From Pseudomonadota bacterium (GTDB lineage: Bacteria > Myxococcota > Myxococcia > Myxococcales > Anaeromyxobacteraceae): a stretch of 11,106 nt of DNA. This document shows positions 1-4,962 of this stretch, piece by piece (within the stretch, counting starts at the first letter, position 1; the number at the start of each line of letters is the position of its first letter). The DNA is taken from contig JAEYOU010000158.1 of NCBI GenBank assembly GCA_023411405.1, positions 1-11,106 of the forward strand, read 5' to 3'. A program made the position numbers and the translations under genes. The notes under the pieces were generated by a model. It saw only the letters and a list, made by a program, of their open reading frames with translations. It made no database searches and had not been told where the DNA came from.

Positions 1-145
1 GACCACGGGCGGCGACACCGGCGGCGGCAGCGACATGGGCGGCACCGGCGCGGGCGGCGACACCGGCATGGGGACCGGCGCGACGGGCGACACCGGCATG
101 GGCACCGGCGCGGGTGGTGCGACCGGCGGCGGTCTCATGGAGTGA
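1..145 (+). CDS. C-terminal end of an unidentified protein with Gly/Thr-rich repeat tail (partial)
   Basis: Only the last 47 codons are in the window; the frame is open from base 2 and ends at TGA (143-145). The visible residues are almost only Gly, Thr, Ala, Asp and Met and form a tandem repeat of 10 residues (30 nt). Three successive units begin near 26, 56 and 86 and read roughly GSDMGGTGAG, GDTGMGTGAT and GDTGMGTGAG, followed by a short end GATGGGLME. Bases 56-82 and 86-112 are identical except for one position. Such tails are low-complexity, flexible and prone to change in copy number. No catalytic domain is visible, so I assign no function; the folded part, if any, lies upstream. The reading frame is chosen because it runs without interruption and because a hairpin follows its stop codon at once. 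The gene converges on the oxidoreductase gene at 219-1211. Confidence 0.6.
   Translation, partial: TTGGDTGGGSDMGGTGAGGDTGMGTGATGDTGMGTGAGGATGGGLME
26..115 (+). repeat. 30-bp tandem repeat inside the Gly-rich tail, three units
   Basis: The period is 30 nt. The second and third units (from 56 and 86) share GGCGACACCGGCATGGG and then ACCGGCGCG, with a single substitution between these blocks. The first unit (from 26) is diverged at its start. The repeat keeps the reading frame, giving a 10-residue protein repeat. Confidence 0.65.
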
Positions 146-147
146 GC

Positions 148-166
148 CGCGGAGGCCGACTCCGCG
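148..166 (+). terminator. Hairpin just after the stop of the first gene, possible terminator
   Basis: CGCGGAG (148-154) pairs with CTCCGCG (160-166) around a 5-nt loop. It begins two bases after the TGA of the Gly-rich gene. No T-run follows, so termination is inferred only from position and stem strength; it could also act for the convergent minus-strand gene. Confidence 0.35.
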
Positions 167-183
167 CCCGGGTCCCGGGGAAC

Positions 184-210
184 CTCGGGCTCGGGCGCGG
201 GCTCGGCTCG
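184..210. repeat. CTCGGG-type low-complexity block, copy 1
   Basis: This stretch is an irregular array of CTCGGG/CTCGGC units and lies 8 bp beyond the stop codon of the minus-strand oxidoreductase gene. On the minus strand it reads as GAGCCC/GAGCCG units. A closely similar block lies downstream of the pyruvate:ferredoxin oxidoreductase gene (6325-6350). In both places the array is followed on the + strand by TTCACGGG or TCCACGGG. See findings. Confidence 0.5.
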
Positions 211-218
211 TTCACGGG

Positions 219-1211
219 TCAGACGTCCTCGAACCGGCCGGACTTCTCCGAGCGGAAGATCGCGTCGAGGACCTTCAGGTTGACCACCGCGTCCTCCACG
301 CCGTAGGGGAGGGCGATCTCGCCGCGCACCGCGCGCGAGAAGGCCTCGCCCTGGAGCGTGTACTGGTCGCAGGGCGGCAGCGTCTCGACCGCGATCCCGC
401 TGCCGTCGAGCGCCGAGCCGTCGTCGACCAGGATGCGCGTGGCGGCGCTGGCGGGGGCGTTGAACGGGATGAGGATCTCGATGCGTCCCTTCGTGCCGCA
501 GAGCTGCACCCGCTGGTAGGGCGCGAGCTGCGTCGACACCGTGAAGTCGAGGTGCCGGCCCGCGCCGAAGTCCACGAGCGCGCTCGCCATCCGGTCGGTG
601 CGGAGCGCAGGATCGCGGTCGACGAGCGCGACCGCGCGCATGGGATCGGTCCCGAAGAAGAACCGACCGGCGACGATCGCGTAGCAGCCGATGTCGTAGA
701 GACCGCCCCCGCCGATGTCCGGCTTGTTCCGGATGTCCTCCGGGTCGTCGTTGAAGTACGAGAAGAGGACCTGGACGGCGCGGAGCGCGCCGATGCGCCC
801 GCCGCGGACGAGGTCCCGGGCGTGTTGCCACTGCGGGTGGAAGCGGACCATGAACGCTTCCATCACGTGCACGCCGCACCCGCGGAGCGCCTGGACCTCC
901 GTCGCCGAGAGCGCGATCGGCTTCTCGCAGAGCACGTGCTTGCCGGCGCGGGCCGCCTCGAGCGTCAGCGGGACGTGGAGGTGGTTGGGGAGCGGGTTGT
1001 AGACGGCCTCGATCTCGGGGTCCGCGAGGAGCTCCTGGTACGAGCCGTAGGCCCGCGGGATCGAGAGCGCCCGCGCGGCGTCCTGCGCCGCCTGGAGCGA
1101 TCGGGAGGCGATGGCCCGGACCTCCGCGCCCGCGCAGCGCTGCAGCGCGGGGATGACCTTGGCGGTGCCGATCTTCGCGGTGCTCAACACGCCCCAGACG
1201 ACCTTCTTCAT
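219..1211 (-). CDS. Gfo/Idh/MocA-family NAD(P)-dependent oxidoreductase
   Basis: The 330-residue protein has the size and order of the family. An N-terminal Rossmann domain (about 1-120) has the dinucleotide motif GVLSTAKIG at 7-15, the substrate-side loop YNPLPNHLH at 71-79 and the hallmark EKP at 96-98. A C-terminal alpha/beta domain follows, containing GGGGLYDIGCY (167-177), typical of members that act on sugars or dihydrodiols. Relatives oxidise or reduce polyols, sugars or trans-dihydrodiols with NAD(P) in the cytoplasm; the substrate here cannot be read from sequence. ATG at 1209-1211 is chosen because AGGAGG (complement of 1219-1224) sits 7 nt upstream and the Rossmann strand starts at residue 4; an upstream extension of the frame is GC noise. 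The helix between EKP and MEAFMVRFHPQW (118-129) looks about four residues shorter than in relatives I remember. The gene is divergent from amtB and looks monocistronic. Confidence 0.88.
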   Translation of the reverse strand: MKKVVWGVLSTAKIGTAKVIPALQRCAGAEVRAIASRSLQAAQDAARALSIPRAYGSYQELLADPEIEAVYNPLPNHLHVPLTLEAARAGKHVLCEKPIALSATEVQALRGCGVHVMEAFMVRFHPQWQHARDLVRGGRIGALRAVQVLFSYFNDDPEDIRNKPDIGGGGLYDIGCYAIVAGRFFFGTDPMRAVALVDRDPALRTDRMASALVDFGAGRHLDFTVSTQLAPYQRVQLCGTKGRIEILIPFNAPASAATRILVDDGSALDGSGIAVETLPPCDQYTLQGEAFSRAVRGEIALPYGVEDAVVNLKVLDAIFRSEKSGRFEDV

Positions 1212-1239
1212 GCGCGAGCCTCCTGACGGTCTGCCCATG

Positions 1240-1248
1240 AGTATCGCA
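1240..1248 (-). promoter_or_regulatory. Possible extended -10 promoter of the oxidoreductase gene
   Basis: On the minus strand this reads TGCGATACT, that is TG-N-GATACT, a four-of-six match to TATAAT with the TG of an extended -10. It would start transcription near 1233 and give a leader of about 20 nt that carries the AGGAGG site. No -35 box with normal spacing is clear. Weak evidence. Confidence 0.25.
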
Positions 1249-1255
1249 TCTCGCT

Positions 1256-1270
1256 GCACGGGCAACGGGC
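1256..1270. promoter_or_regulatory. Weak NtrC-like half-palindrome upstream of amtB
   Basis: GCACG-N5-CGGGC matches the known enterobacterial NtrC pattern GCACC-N5-GGTGC at 7 of 10 positions. Its centre is 42 bp (about four helical turns) upstream of the better site at 1298-1312 and about 141 bp before the inferred amtB start site. It is only credible as a partner of that site. Confidence 0.25.
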
Positions 1271-1297
1271 ACTGCGGAGCGGCTCCGACCAGGTCCC

Positions 1298-1312
1298 CCA
1301 CCGGGCAGGTGC
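1298..1312. promoter_or_regulatory. NtrC-like binding site upstream of amtB
   Basis: CCACC-GGGCA-GGTGC matches GCACC-N5-GGTGC, the pattern of the glnA enhancers, at 9 of 10 positions. Its centre at 1305 is about 99 bp upstream of the start site predicted from the sigma-54 element at 1378-1393, a normal distance for an NtrC enhancer. The match and spacing are seen directly; binding by NtrC is inferred, since site preference in this lineage is not known to me. Confidence 0.45.
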
Positions 1313-1377
1313 GCGGCCGGCGGTCCCGCGCCGCGGAGGGAGCGGCTTTTCCTCGACGCGGACCGCGCGCGCGCTCG

Positions 1378-1393
1378 CGGCACGCGGGCTGCA
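1378..1393 (+). promoter_or_regulatory. Sigma-54 (-24/-12) promoter of amtB
   Basis: The element CGGCACG-CGGG-CTGCA differs from the consensus TGGCACG-N4-TTGCA by only two T-to-C changes. The invariant GG (1379-1380) and GC (1391-1392) are exactly 10 nt apart. Transcription would begin near 1404, giving a leader of about 92 nt before the amtB ATG. Sigma-54 control of ammonium transporter genes through NtrC is well established in proteobacteria. Confidence 0.6.
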
Positions 1394-1495
1394 ACGCTGC
1401 CCCGCATCCCGCGACGGACGCCGCGGAGCGAATGGACCGCCATGCGGGGCGAGAGTCGCGCCCGCCTGATCTTCGACCTGCTGAAGGAGACGCCG

Positions 1496-2995
1496 ATGGC
1501 CAGACCACTTCGATACTTCCTCCCCTTCGGGATCGCCGCCGCGGCCCTGGCCTTCGGGGCCCGCGCCGACGAGGCCGCCGCGGCGCCGGCCTTCACGAAG
1601 GAGATGGCCGACGCGATCGCGAACCAGAAGATCGCGCTCGACACCCTCTGGGTGATGGTGGCCGCGTTCCTCGTGTTCTTCATGAACCTCGGGTTCGCCC
1701 TCGTCGAGTCGGGCTTCTGCCGGGCGAAGAACACCGTCAACATCCTCTTCAAGAACTTCGTCGTGTTCGCGGTCGCGTCGATCGCCTTCCTGGTGGTCGG
1801 CTTCGGCCTCATGTACGGGGACGGGAACCCGCTGTTCGGGACGAACGGGATCTTCTTCGCCGCGGGCGCCGACAACAGCCCCGCGACGGGCGACGCGTAC
1901 GAGGGCGTCTACAACGCGCTCAACTGGACCGGCGTGCCGTTCTGGGCGAAGTTCTTCTTCCAGCTCGTCTTCGCCGGCACGGCGGCCACCATCGTCTCCG
2001 GCGCGGTCGCCGAGCGGATCAAGTTCAAGGCGTTCATCATCTTCACCCTCTTCCTCGTCGGCGTGATCTACCCGATCGGCGGCCACCTGATCTGGGGCGG
2101 CGGCTGGCTCGCCGGCAAGGGCTTCCTCGACTTCGCCGGCTCCACCGTGGTGCACTCGATCGGCGGCTGGGCGGCGCTCGTGGGGATCCTCTTCCTCGGG
2201 CCGCGGCTCGGGAAGTATGGGCCCGGCGGCCGCGTGAACGTGATCCCGGGCCACAACATGACGTCGGCGGCGATCGGCGTGTTCGTCCTCTGGCTCGGCT
2301 GGTTCGGGTTCAACCCGGGCTCCACGATGGCCGCGGACGGCGCCTCGATCGCGCACGTCGCCACGACGACGAACCTCGCCGCGGCCGCCGGCACGCTCTC
2401 CTCGATGATCGCCGCGTGGGTGTTCCTGAAGAAGCCGGACCTCGGCATCACGCTCAACGGCTGCCTCGCGGGCCTCGTGGCGATCACCGCCCCCTGCGCC
2501 TTCGTGAGCATGACGAGCGCGATCATCATCGGCCTCGTCGCCGGCGCGCTCGTCGTCGCCGCGGTGCTGTTCTTCGATCGCGTCCGCATCGACGATCCGG
2601 TCGGCGCCACCGCGGTGCACCTGGCCAACGGCGTGTTCGGGACGATCGCCCTCGGGCTGTTCGCCGATCCCACCGTGGCGCCGTCGGCGGCCGCGGCGAA
2701 GCCGGGCCTCTTCCTGGGCGGCGGGTTCGCGCAGCTCGGTCCGCAGCTCCTCGGCGTGGTGGTGGTGGGCGGCATCGTGGTCGCCCTCTCGGCGGGCTTC
2801 TGGTGGATCACGAAGCTCGTCTCCGGCGGCATCCGCGTGACGGAGGAGGAGGAGATCGAGGGGCTCGACATCGGCGAGCACGGGAACACCGCGTACCCCG
2901 ACTTCCAGGGGAGCAGCCTCATCGGCGGGGCGGGCCACACGGTGAGCGCGGGCTACAGGCCCACCCCGGTGGGCAGCCCGAACCCGATCACCTGA
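1496..2995 (+). CDS. amtB: Ammonium transporter, Amt/MEP family, with cleavable signal peptide
   Basis: The product (499 residues) is a trimeric inner-membrane ammonium channel. Residues 1-24 form a signal peptide (RPLR, then a hydrophobic stretch, GARA before the cut), followed by about eleven membrane helices. The pore residues known from E. coli AmtB are all present: Phe gate F159 and F272, S276, W200 of the entry site, D212 in LDFAGSTVVH, and the twin histidines H220 and H375 (DPVGATAVHLANG). The cytoplasmic tail keeps the PII-docking end as EGLDIGEHGNTAY (455-467), where E. coli has HGENAY. It then runs 32 residues further, a Gly/Pro-rich end absent from E. coli. ATG at 1496 is chosen over ATG 1442 because AAGGAGA (1484-1490) lies 5 nt before it and it starts the signal peptide. 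A sigma-54 element and an NtrC-like site lie upstream. The PII gene is nearby but convergent, not in the usual operon. Confidence 0.95.
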   Translation: MARPLRYFLPFGIAAAALAFGARADEAAAAPAFTKEMADAIANQKIALDTLWVMVAAFLVFFMNLGFALVESGFCRAKNTVNILFKNFVVFAVASIAFLVVGFGLMYGDGNPLFGTNGIFFAAGADNSPATGDAYEGVYNALNWTGVPFWAKFFFQLVFAGTAATIVSGAVAERIKFKAFIIFTLFLVGVIYPIGGHLIWGGGWLAGKGFLDFAGSTVVHSIGGWAALVGILFLGPRLGKYGPGGRVNVIPGHNMTSAAIGVFVLWLGWFGFNPGSTMAADGASIAHVATTTNLAAAAGTLSSMIAAWVFLKKPDLGITLNGCLAGLVAITAPCAFVSMTSAIIIGLVAGALVVAAVLFFDRVRIDDPVGATAVHLANGVFGTIALGLFADPTVAPSAAAAKPGLFLGGGFAQLGPQLLGVVVVGGIVVALSAGFWWITKLVSGGIRVTEEEEIEGLDIGEHGNTAYPDFQGSSLIGGAGHTVSAGYRPTPVGSPNPIT

Positions 2996-3015
2996 TCCCG
3001 ACGATCCGATCCCGT

Positions 3016-3051
3016 GCGGCGAGGGTGGAGCGTTCGCTCCGCCCTCGCCGC
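3016..3051 (+). terminator. Hairpin terminator of amtB
   Basis: A 16-bp stem (3016-3031 with 3036-3051) closes around the loop GTTC, with one G-T pair and otherwise perfect pairing. It begins 20 bp after the amtB stop. The bases that follow (CGTTCTAG) are poor in T, so it is less than a textbook intrinsic terminator, but stem, place and convergent layout fit. Confidence 0.6.
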
Positions 3052-3056
3052 CGTTC

Positions 3057-3230
3057 TAGTAGATGGTTGAAGAACGCGCCCTTCTCGTTCCCGGTCACCC
3101 CTGAGCGTAGGCCCGCGAAGCGGGCCGGAGTCGAAGGGCGGCCGGGAGCTCGGCCTCTCAGGTCGGGCAGGTTGTACGCGGCGGCCACGAAGTGCGCGGC
3201 GAGCTGCGTGCGGGCCAAGCCCCGCACGCC
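3057..3230 (-). pseudogene. Remnant of a transposase C-terminus
   Basis: In one minus-strand frame the translation reads GVRGLARTQLAAHFVAAAYNL (3230-3168) and, further on, FFNHLL (3074-3057). The first block resembles the RGLARV...AAAYNL end segment of IS1182/IS5-type DDE transposases, and a short FF..LL end is also common there. No DDE core, start codon or upstream part of the enzyme is present, and the stretch between the two blocks is filled by a REP-like palindrome. I read it as the decayed end of an insertion sequence, with family-level resemblance from memory only. It could also be chance in GC-rich DNA, but a run of 18 matching-type residues makes that less likely. Confidence 0.5.
3098..3138. 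repeat. REP-like palindromic element with GCGAAGC mini-hairpin
   Basis: The core GGCCCGC-GAA-GCGGGCC (3110-3126) is a perfect 7-bp stem with a three-base loop; GCGAAGC at its tip is known as an unusually stable DNA mini-hairpin. The flanks start CCCCTGAGCG and end GTCGAAGGG, giving CCCT...AGGG outer ends. Intergenic repeats of the type CCCTTCGAC...CTCAGGGG are dispersed in several high-GC bacterial genomes. Only one copy is in this window, so that it is repetitive is inferred. Confidence 0.5.
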
Positions 3231-3433
3231 GTCCTCGCCGCCGCCAGGCAGGGCAGCCTCATCCTGCGGGGGTTGGGCCCCCACGCGGAGTCGAGCGGCG
3301 CCGGTGGTCGGCAGGAGCCAGTCGCGGCGGTGGTGGGGATGGTGCTGCTCACGACCGGCACACGCCCCCGCTGCTGCGGTGGCGGTTCGGCCGGCTGCGC
3401 GGCGAGGCGGTGCGGGAGCTGGCGGCGTAGGGC

Positions 3434-3463
3434 GCGCGGTGGCCGGAGCGCCGGCCACCGCGC
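3434..3463 (-). terminator. Hairpin after the PII gene
   Basis: A perfect 13-bp stem, GCGCGGTGGCCGG (3434-3446) with its complement (3451-3463), has a 4-nt loop. It starts 14 bp beyond the PII stop codon in the direction of transcription. No T-run follows, so it is a probable but not canonical terminator. Confidence 0.5.
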
Positions 3464-3477
3464 CGAGGCACGACGGA

Positions 3478-3816
3478 CTACAGCGCCTCTTCGCCTCGCT
3501 CCGCGGTGCGGATCCGGATCGCCTCCTCGACCGGGAGCACGAACACCTTCCCGTCGCCGATGCGCTCGGTGCGAGCCGCGCGGACGATCGCGTCCACGGT
3601 GCGCGCCACCAGCGCCTCCGGCACGACGACCTCGACCTTCACCTTGGGCAAGAACTCCACCCGGTACTCGGCGCCGCGATAGACCTCCGTGTGGCCCTTC
3701 TGCCGGCCGAACCCCTTCACCTCGGTGACCGTGAGGCCGGTGGCCCCGATCTCCGTGAGCGCCTGCTTCACCTCGTCCAGCTTGAACGGCTTGATGATGG
3801 CCTCGACCTTCTTCAC
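3478..3816 (-). CDS. glnB: PII nitrogen regulatory protein (GlnB/GlnK family)
   Basis: The product has 112 residues, the standard PII length. This small trimeric cytoplasmic sensor binds ATP/ADP and 2-oxoglutarate and controls AmtB, glutamine synthetase adenylylation and NtrB. Visible family marks are KGFGRQKGH leading into the T-loop, the uridylylation tyrosine Y51 in YRGAEY, the PROSITE-like RGAEY context, and the nucleotide-binding loop TERIGDGK ending at K90, followed by IRIRT. By sequence it is nearer E. coli GlnB (KK at 2-3, T43, acidic residue 54) than GlnK, although its closeness to amtB suggests the GlnK role. The start is GTG (3814-3816), supported by AAGAGGTG (complement of 3821-3828) 4 nt upstream and by exact agreement with the conserved MKK N-terminus. 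It is convergent with amtB and has its own sigma-54-like element upstream. Confidence 0.95.
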   Translation of the reverse strand: MKKVEAIIKPFKLDEVKQALTEIGATGLTVTEVKGFGRQKGHTEVYRGAEYRVEFLPKVKVEVVVPEALVARTVDAIVRAARTERIGDGKVFVLPVEEAIRIRTAERGEEAL

Positions 3817-3927
3817 GGTTCACCTCTTGGCCCGCCGGGCGCGCCCGGCCGCGGTGGTGGAGCTCGATGGCCGCCGCGCCTGCGTCTCCACGCAAGCGCA
3901 GCGAGCGGGGGTGCGAGCGGCAGGCGA

Positions 3928-3943
3928 TGCAACGGGTGCGCCG
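3928..3943 (-). promoter_or_regulatory. Sigma-54-like (-24/-12) promoter of the PII gene
   Basis: Read on the minus strand the element is CGGCGCA-CCCG-TTGCA. The GG and GC are separated by exactly 10 nt and the -12 half is a perfect TTGCA; the -24 half is less well matched. Transcription would start near 3917, leaving a leader of about 100 nt, similar to that inferred for amtB. I found no NtrC-like palindrome upstream. Confidence 0.45.
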
Positions 3944-3951
3944 CGGCCGGG

Positions 3952-3970
3952 CGCCCCTCGCGTCGGGGCG
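3952..3970. other. Short inverted repeat between lipoprotein operon and PII promoter
   Basis: CGCCCC and GGGGCG pair around 7 nt (TCGCGTC). It lies about 60 bp after the end of the lipoprotein operon and 9 bp upstream of the PII -24 element, so it could be a weak terminator or an operator. The rest of the 210-bp gap (3817-4026) shows nothing else. Confidence 0.25.
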
Positions 3971-4026
3971 TTGCGCTGGCCGGCGCCCGGACGCTGCCCG
4001 ATTCCGAGGCAGGCCGGAGGCGAAGA

Positions 4027-4962
4027 TCAGGGCAGGTCGGCGAGCTCGTCGACCTCGACCGGCGCCGTCCGGAGCACGTCGTCGCCGAACGAGATGCTGG
4101 CGCTCGGCGAGAGCACACGGAGGGCATCGATGGGCCACAAGAAGGCCGGGTCCTCGTCGGCCTCGCTCAGGTCCACGTGGTACCCGAGATCGCCGAGCGA
4201 GGCGATCGACGCATGGCTGAGCGGGTTCGGAGCGCCGCCGAGGGAGACCATGCCCGTCATGAGCTCGTTCCCGAGCTCCGACTCGCGCCAGTGCGCGCCG
4301 ATGGTGCCCTGGAGCCCTCCGTTCTCGACGGGGATCGCGACGAGGGTGGACGGCGCCTGGTCGAGGTCCTTCGCTGCGGCGACCGCCCTCGCGCCCCGGA
4401 ACACCGGATCGCTCACGTCCGTTCCCGTCACGAGGCCGTGGTAGTCGGTCCAGATCGTCCCGAACCCGAGCGCATGGAAGAGCTCGTGGAGCGCCACCGT
4501 CTCGAGGAGCCCCACGTCACCGCTCGAGAGGGCGGTCTGGATGCTCGGGGACCCGGCGTTGAACTGCACGACGGAGACGAGCGGGTACCTGTCGTTCTTC
4601 CGCACGATGCACGGACCGGACGAGGCGAGCGTGTTGTCGCTGTCGAGCACGCCGAAGCTGATCAGGACGACGAGGCCAGGGATCCGCTCGCTGATCCGGA
4701 CGGTCTCGAGCGTCCCTTCGCAGTCGAACCCGCTCACCCGGGTCGGGACGAGCCCTGCCGTGATCATCGCGCGGATCCGCTCCGCCGCAGCGTCGACGGC
4801 GGTCGTGAGCGCGGCGCGCTCCGCGTCCGTCATGGCCTCGACGGACGGGCGATACCGGACGTCGAGCGTGTACGTCGCCTCGGGCGGCGTGGACTTGGGC
4901 CCGCACGAGAGGGCGACCAGGGCGGCGAGCGCGGCGGCGGAGCGAGCGAGGGTGCGGGTCAT
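4027..4962 (-). CDS. Leishmanolysin-like zinc metallopeptidase lipoprotein (second gene of the pair)
   Basis: The protein has 311 residues. An N-terminal signal ends in VALSC with the likely lipid-modified C20, though the -3 residue is Ala rather than Leu. The catalytic motif is HELFHALGF (H159, E160, H163), followed by a distant HWRES (H224) and the Met-turn NELMTG (M235). This layout, with the third zinc ligand some 60 residues after HExxH, is that of peptidase family M8 (leishmanolysin). C81 and C118 (in GPCIVRKN) match a Cys pair in the upstream paralogue and may form a disulfide. The likely role is a surface or periplasmic protease; substrate unknown. ATG 4960-4962 overlaps the previous gene's stop as ATGA, so translation is probably coupled; no good ribosome binding site is seen. 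The frame stays open far upstream but only as antisense noise. It lacks the Ig-like domain of its partner. Confidence 0.82.
   Translation of the reverse strand: MTRTLARSAAALAALVALSCGPKSTPPEATYTLDVRYRPSVEAMTDAERAALTTAVDAAAERIRAMITAGLVPTRVSGFDCEGTLETVRISERIPGLVVLISFGVLDSDNTLASSGPCIVRKNDRYPLVSVVQFNAGSPSIQTALSSGDVGLLETVALHELFHALGFGTIWTDYHGLVTGTDVSDPVFRGARAVAAAKDLDQAPSTLVAIPVENGGLQGTIGAHWRESELGNELMTGMVSLGGAPNPLSHASIASLGDLGYHVDLSEADEDPAFLWPIDALRVLSPSASISFGDDVLRTAPVEVDELADLP

Larger units (their letters stand above)
2996..3477. other. Gap between convergent amtB and PII genes: terminators, transposase relic, REP-like element
   Basis: No intact gene is supported in these 482 bases. Present are the amtB hairpin (3016-3051), a transposase C-terminus remnant (3057-3230), a palindromic REP-like element (3098-3138) lying inside that remnant, and the hairpin after the PII gene (3434-3463). 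In 3231-3433 I see no recognisable coding sequence or structure; several frames are open only because of the GC content. Confidence 0.5.

Noticed and set aside
1387..1400. Second GG-N10-GC register overlapping the amtB promoter
   Set aside because: It matches the sigma-54 consensus far less well than the element at 1378-1393.
1442..1495. Upstream ATG for amtB
   Set aside because: It would put 18 charged residues before a normal signal peptide and has no ribosome binding site, whereas ATG 1496 has AAGGAGA at good spacing.
1212..1508. Ninety-nine-residue N-terminal extension of the oxidoreductase
   Set aside because: The extension has no family similarity, would overlap the amtB start, and the ATG at 1211 has an ideal AGGAGG site and begins the Rossmann fold.
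1208..2938. 576-codon minus-strand frame opposite amtB
   Set aside because: The His/Asp/Glu/Arg-rich translation is typical of an antisense shadow of a membrane protein gene in GC-rich DNA.
3340..3429. Plus-strand frame ending in LLRWRFGRLRGEAVRELAA and a stop
   Set aside because: It looks helix-like, but there is no start with a ribosome binding site and the upstream part is Gly/Arg noise; not enough to call a gene fragment.
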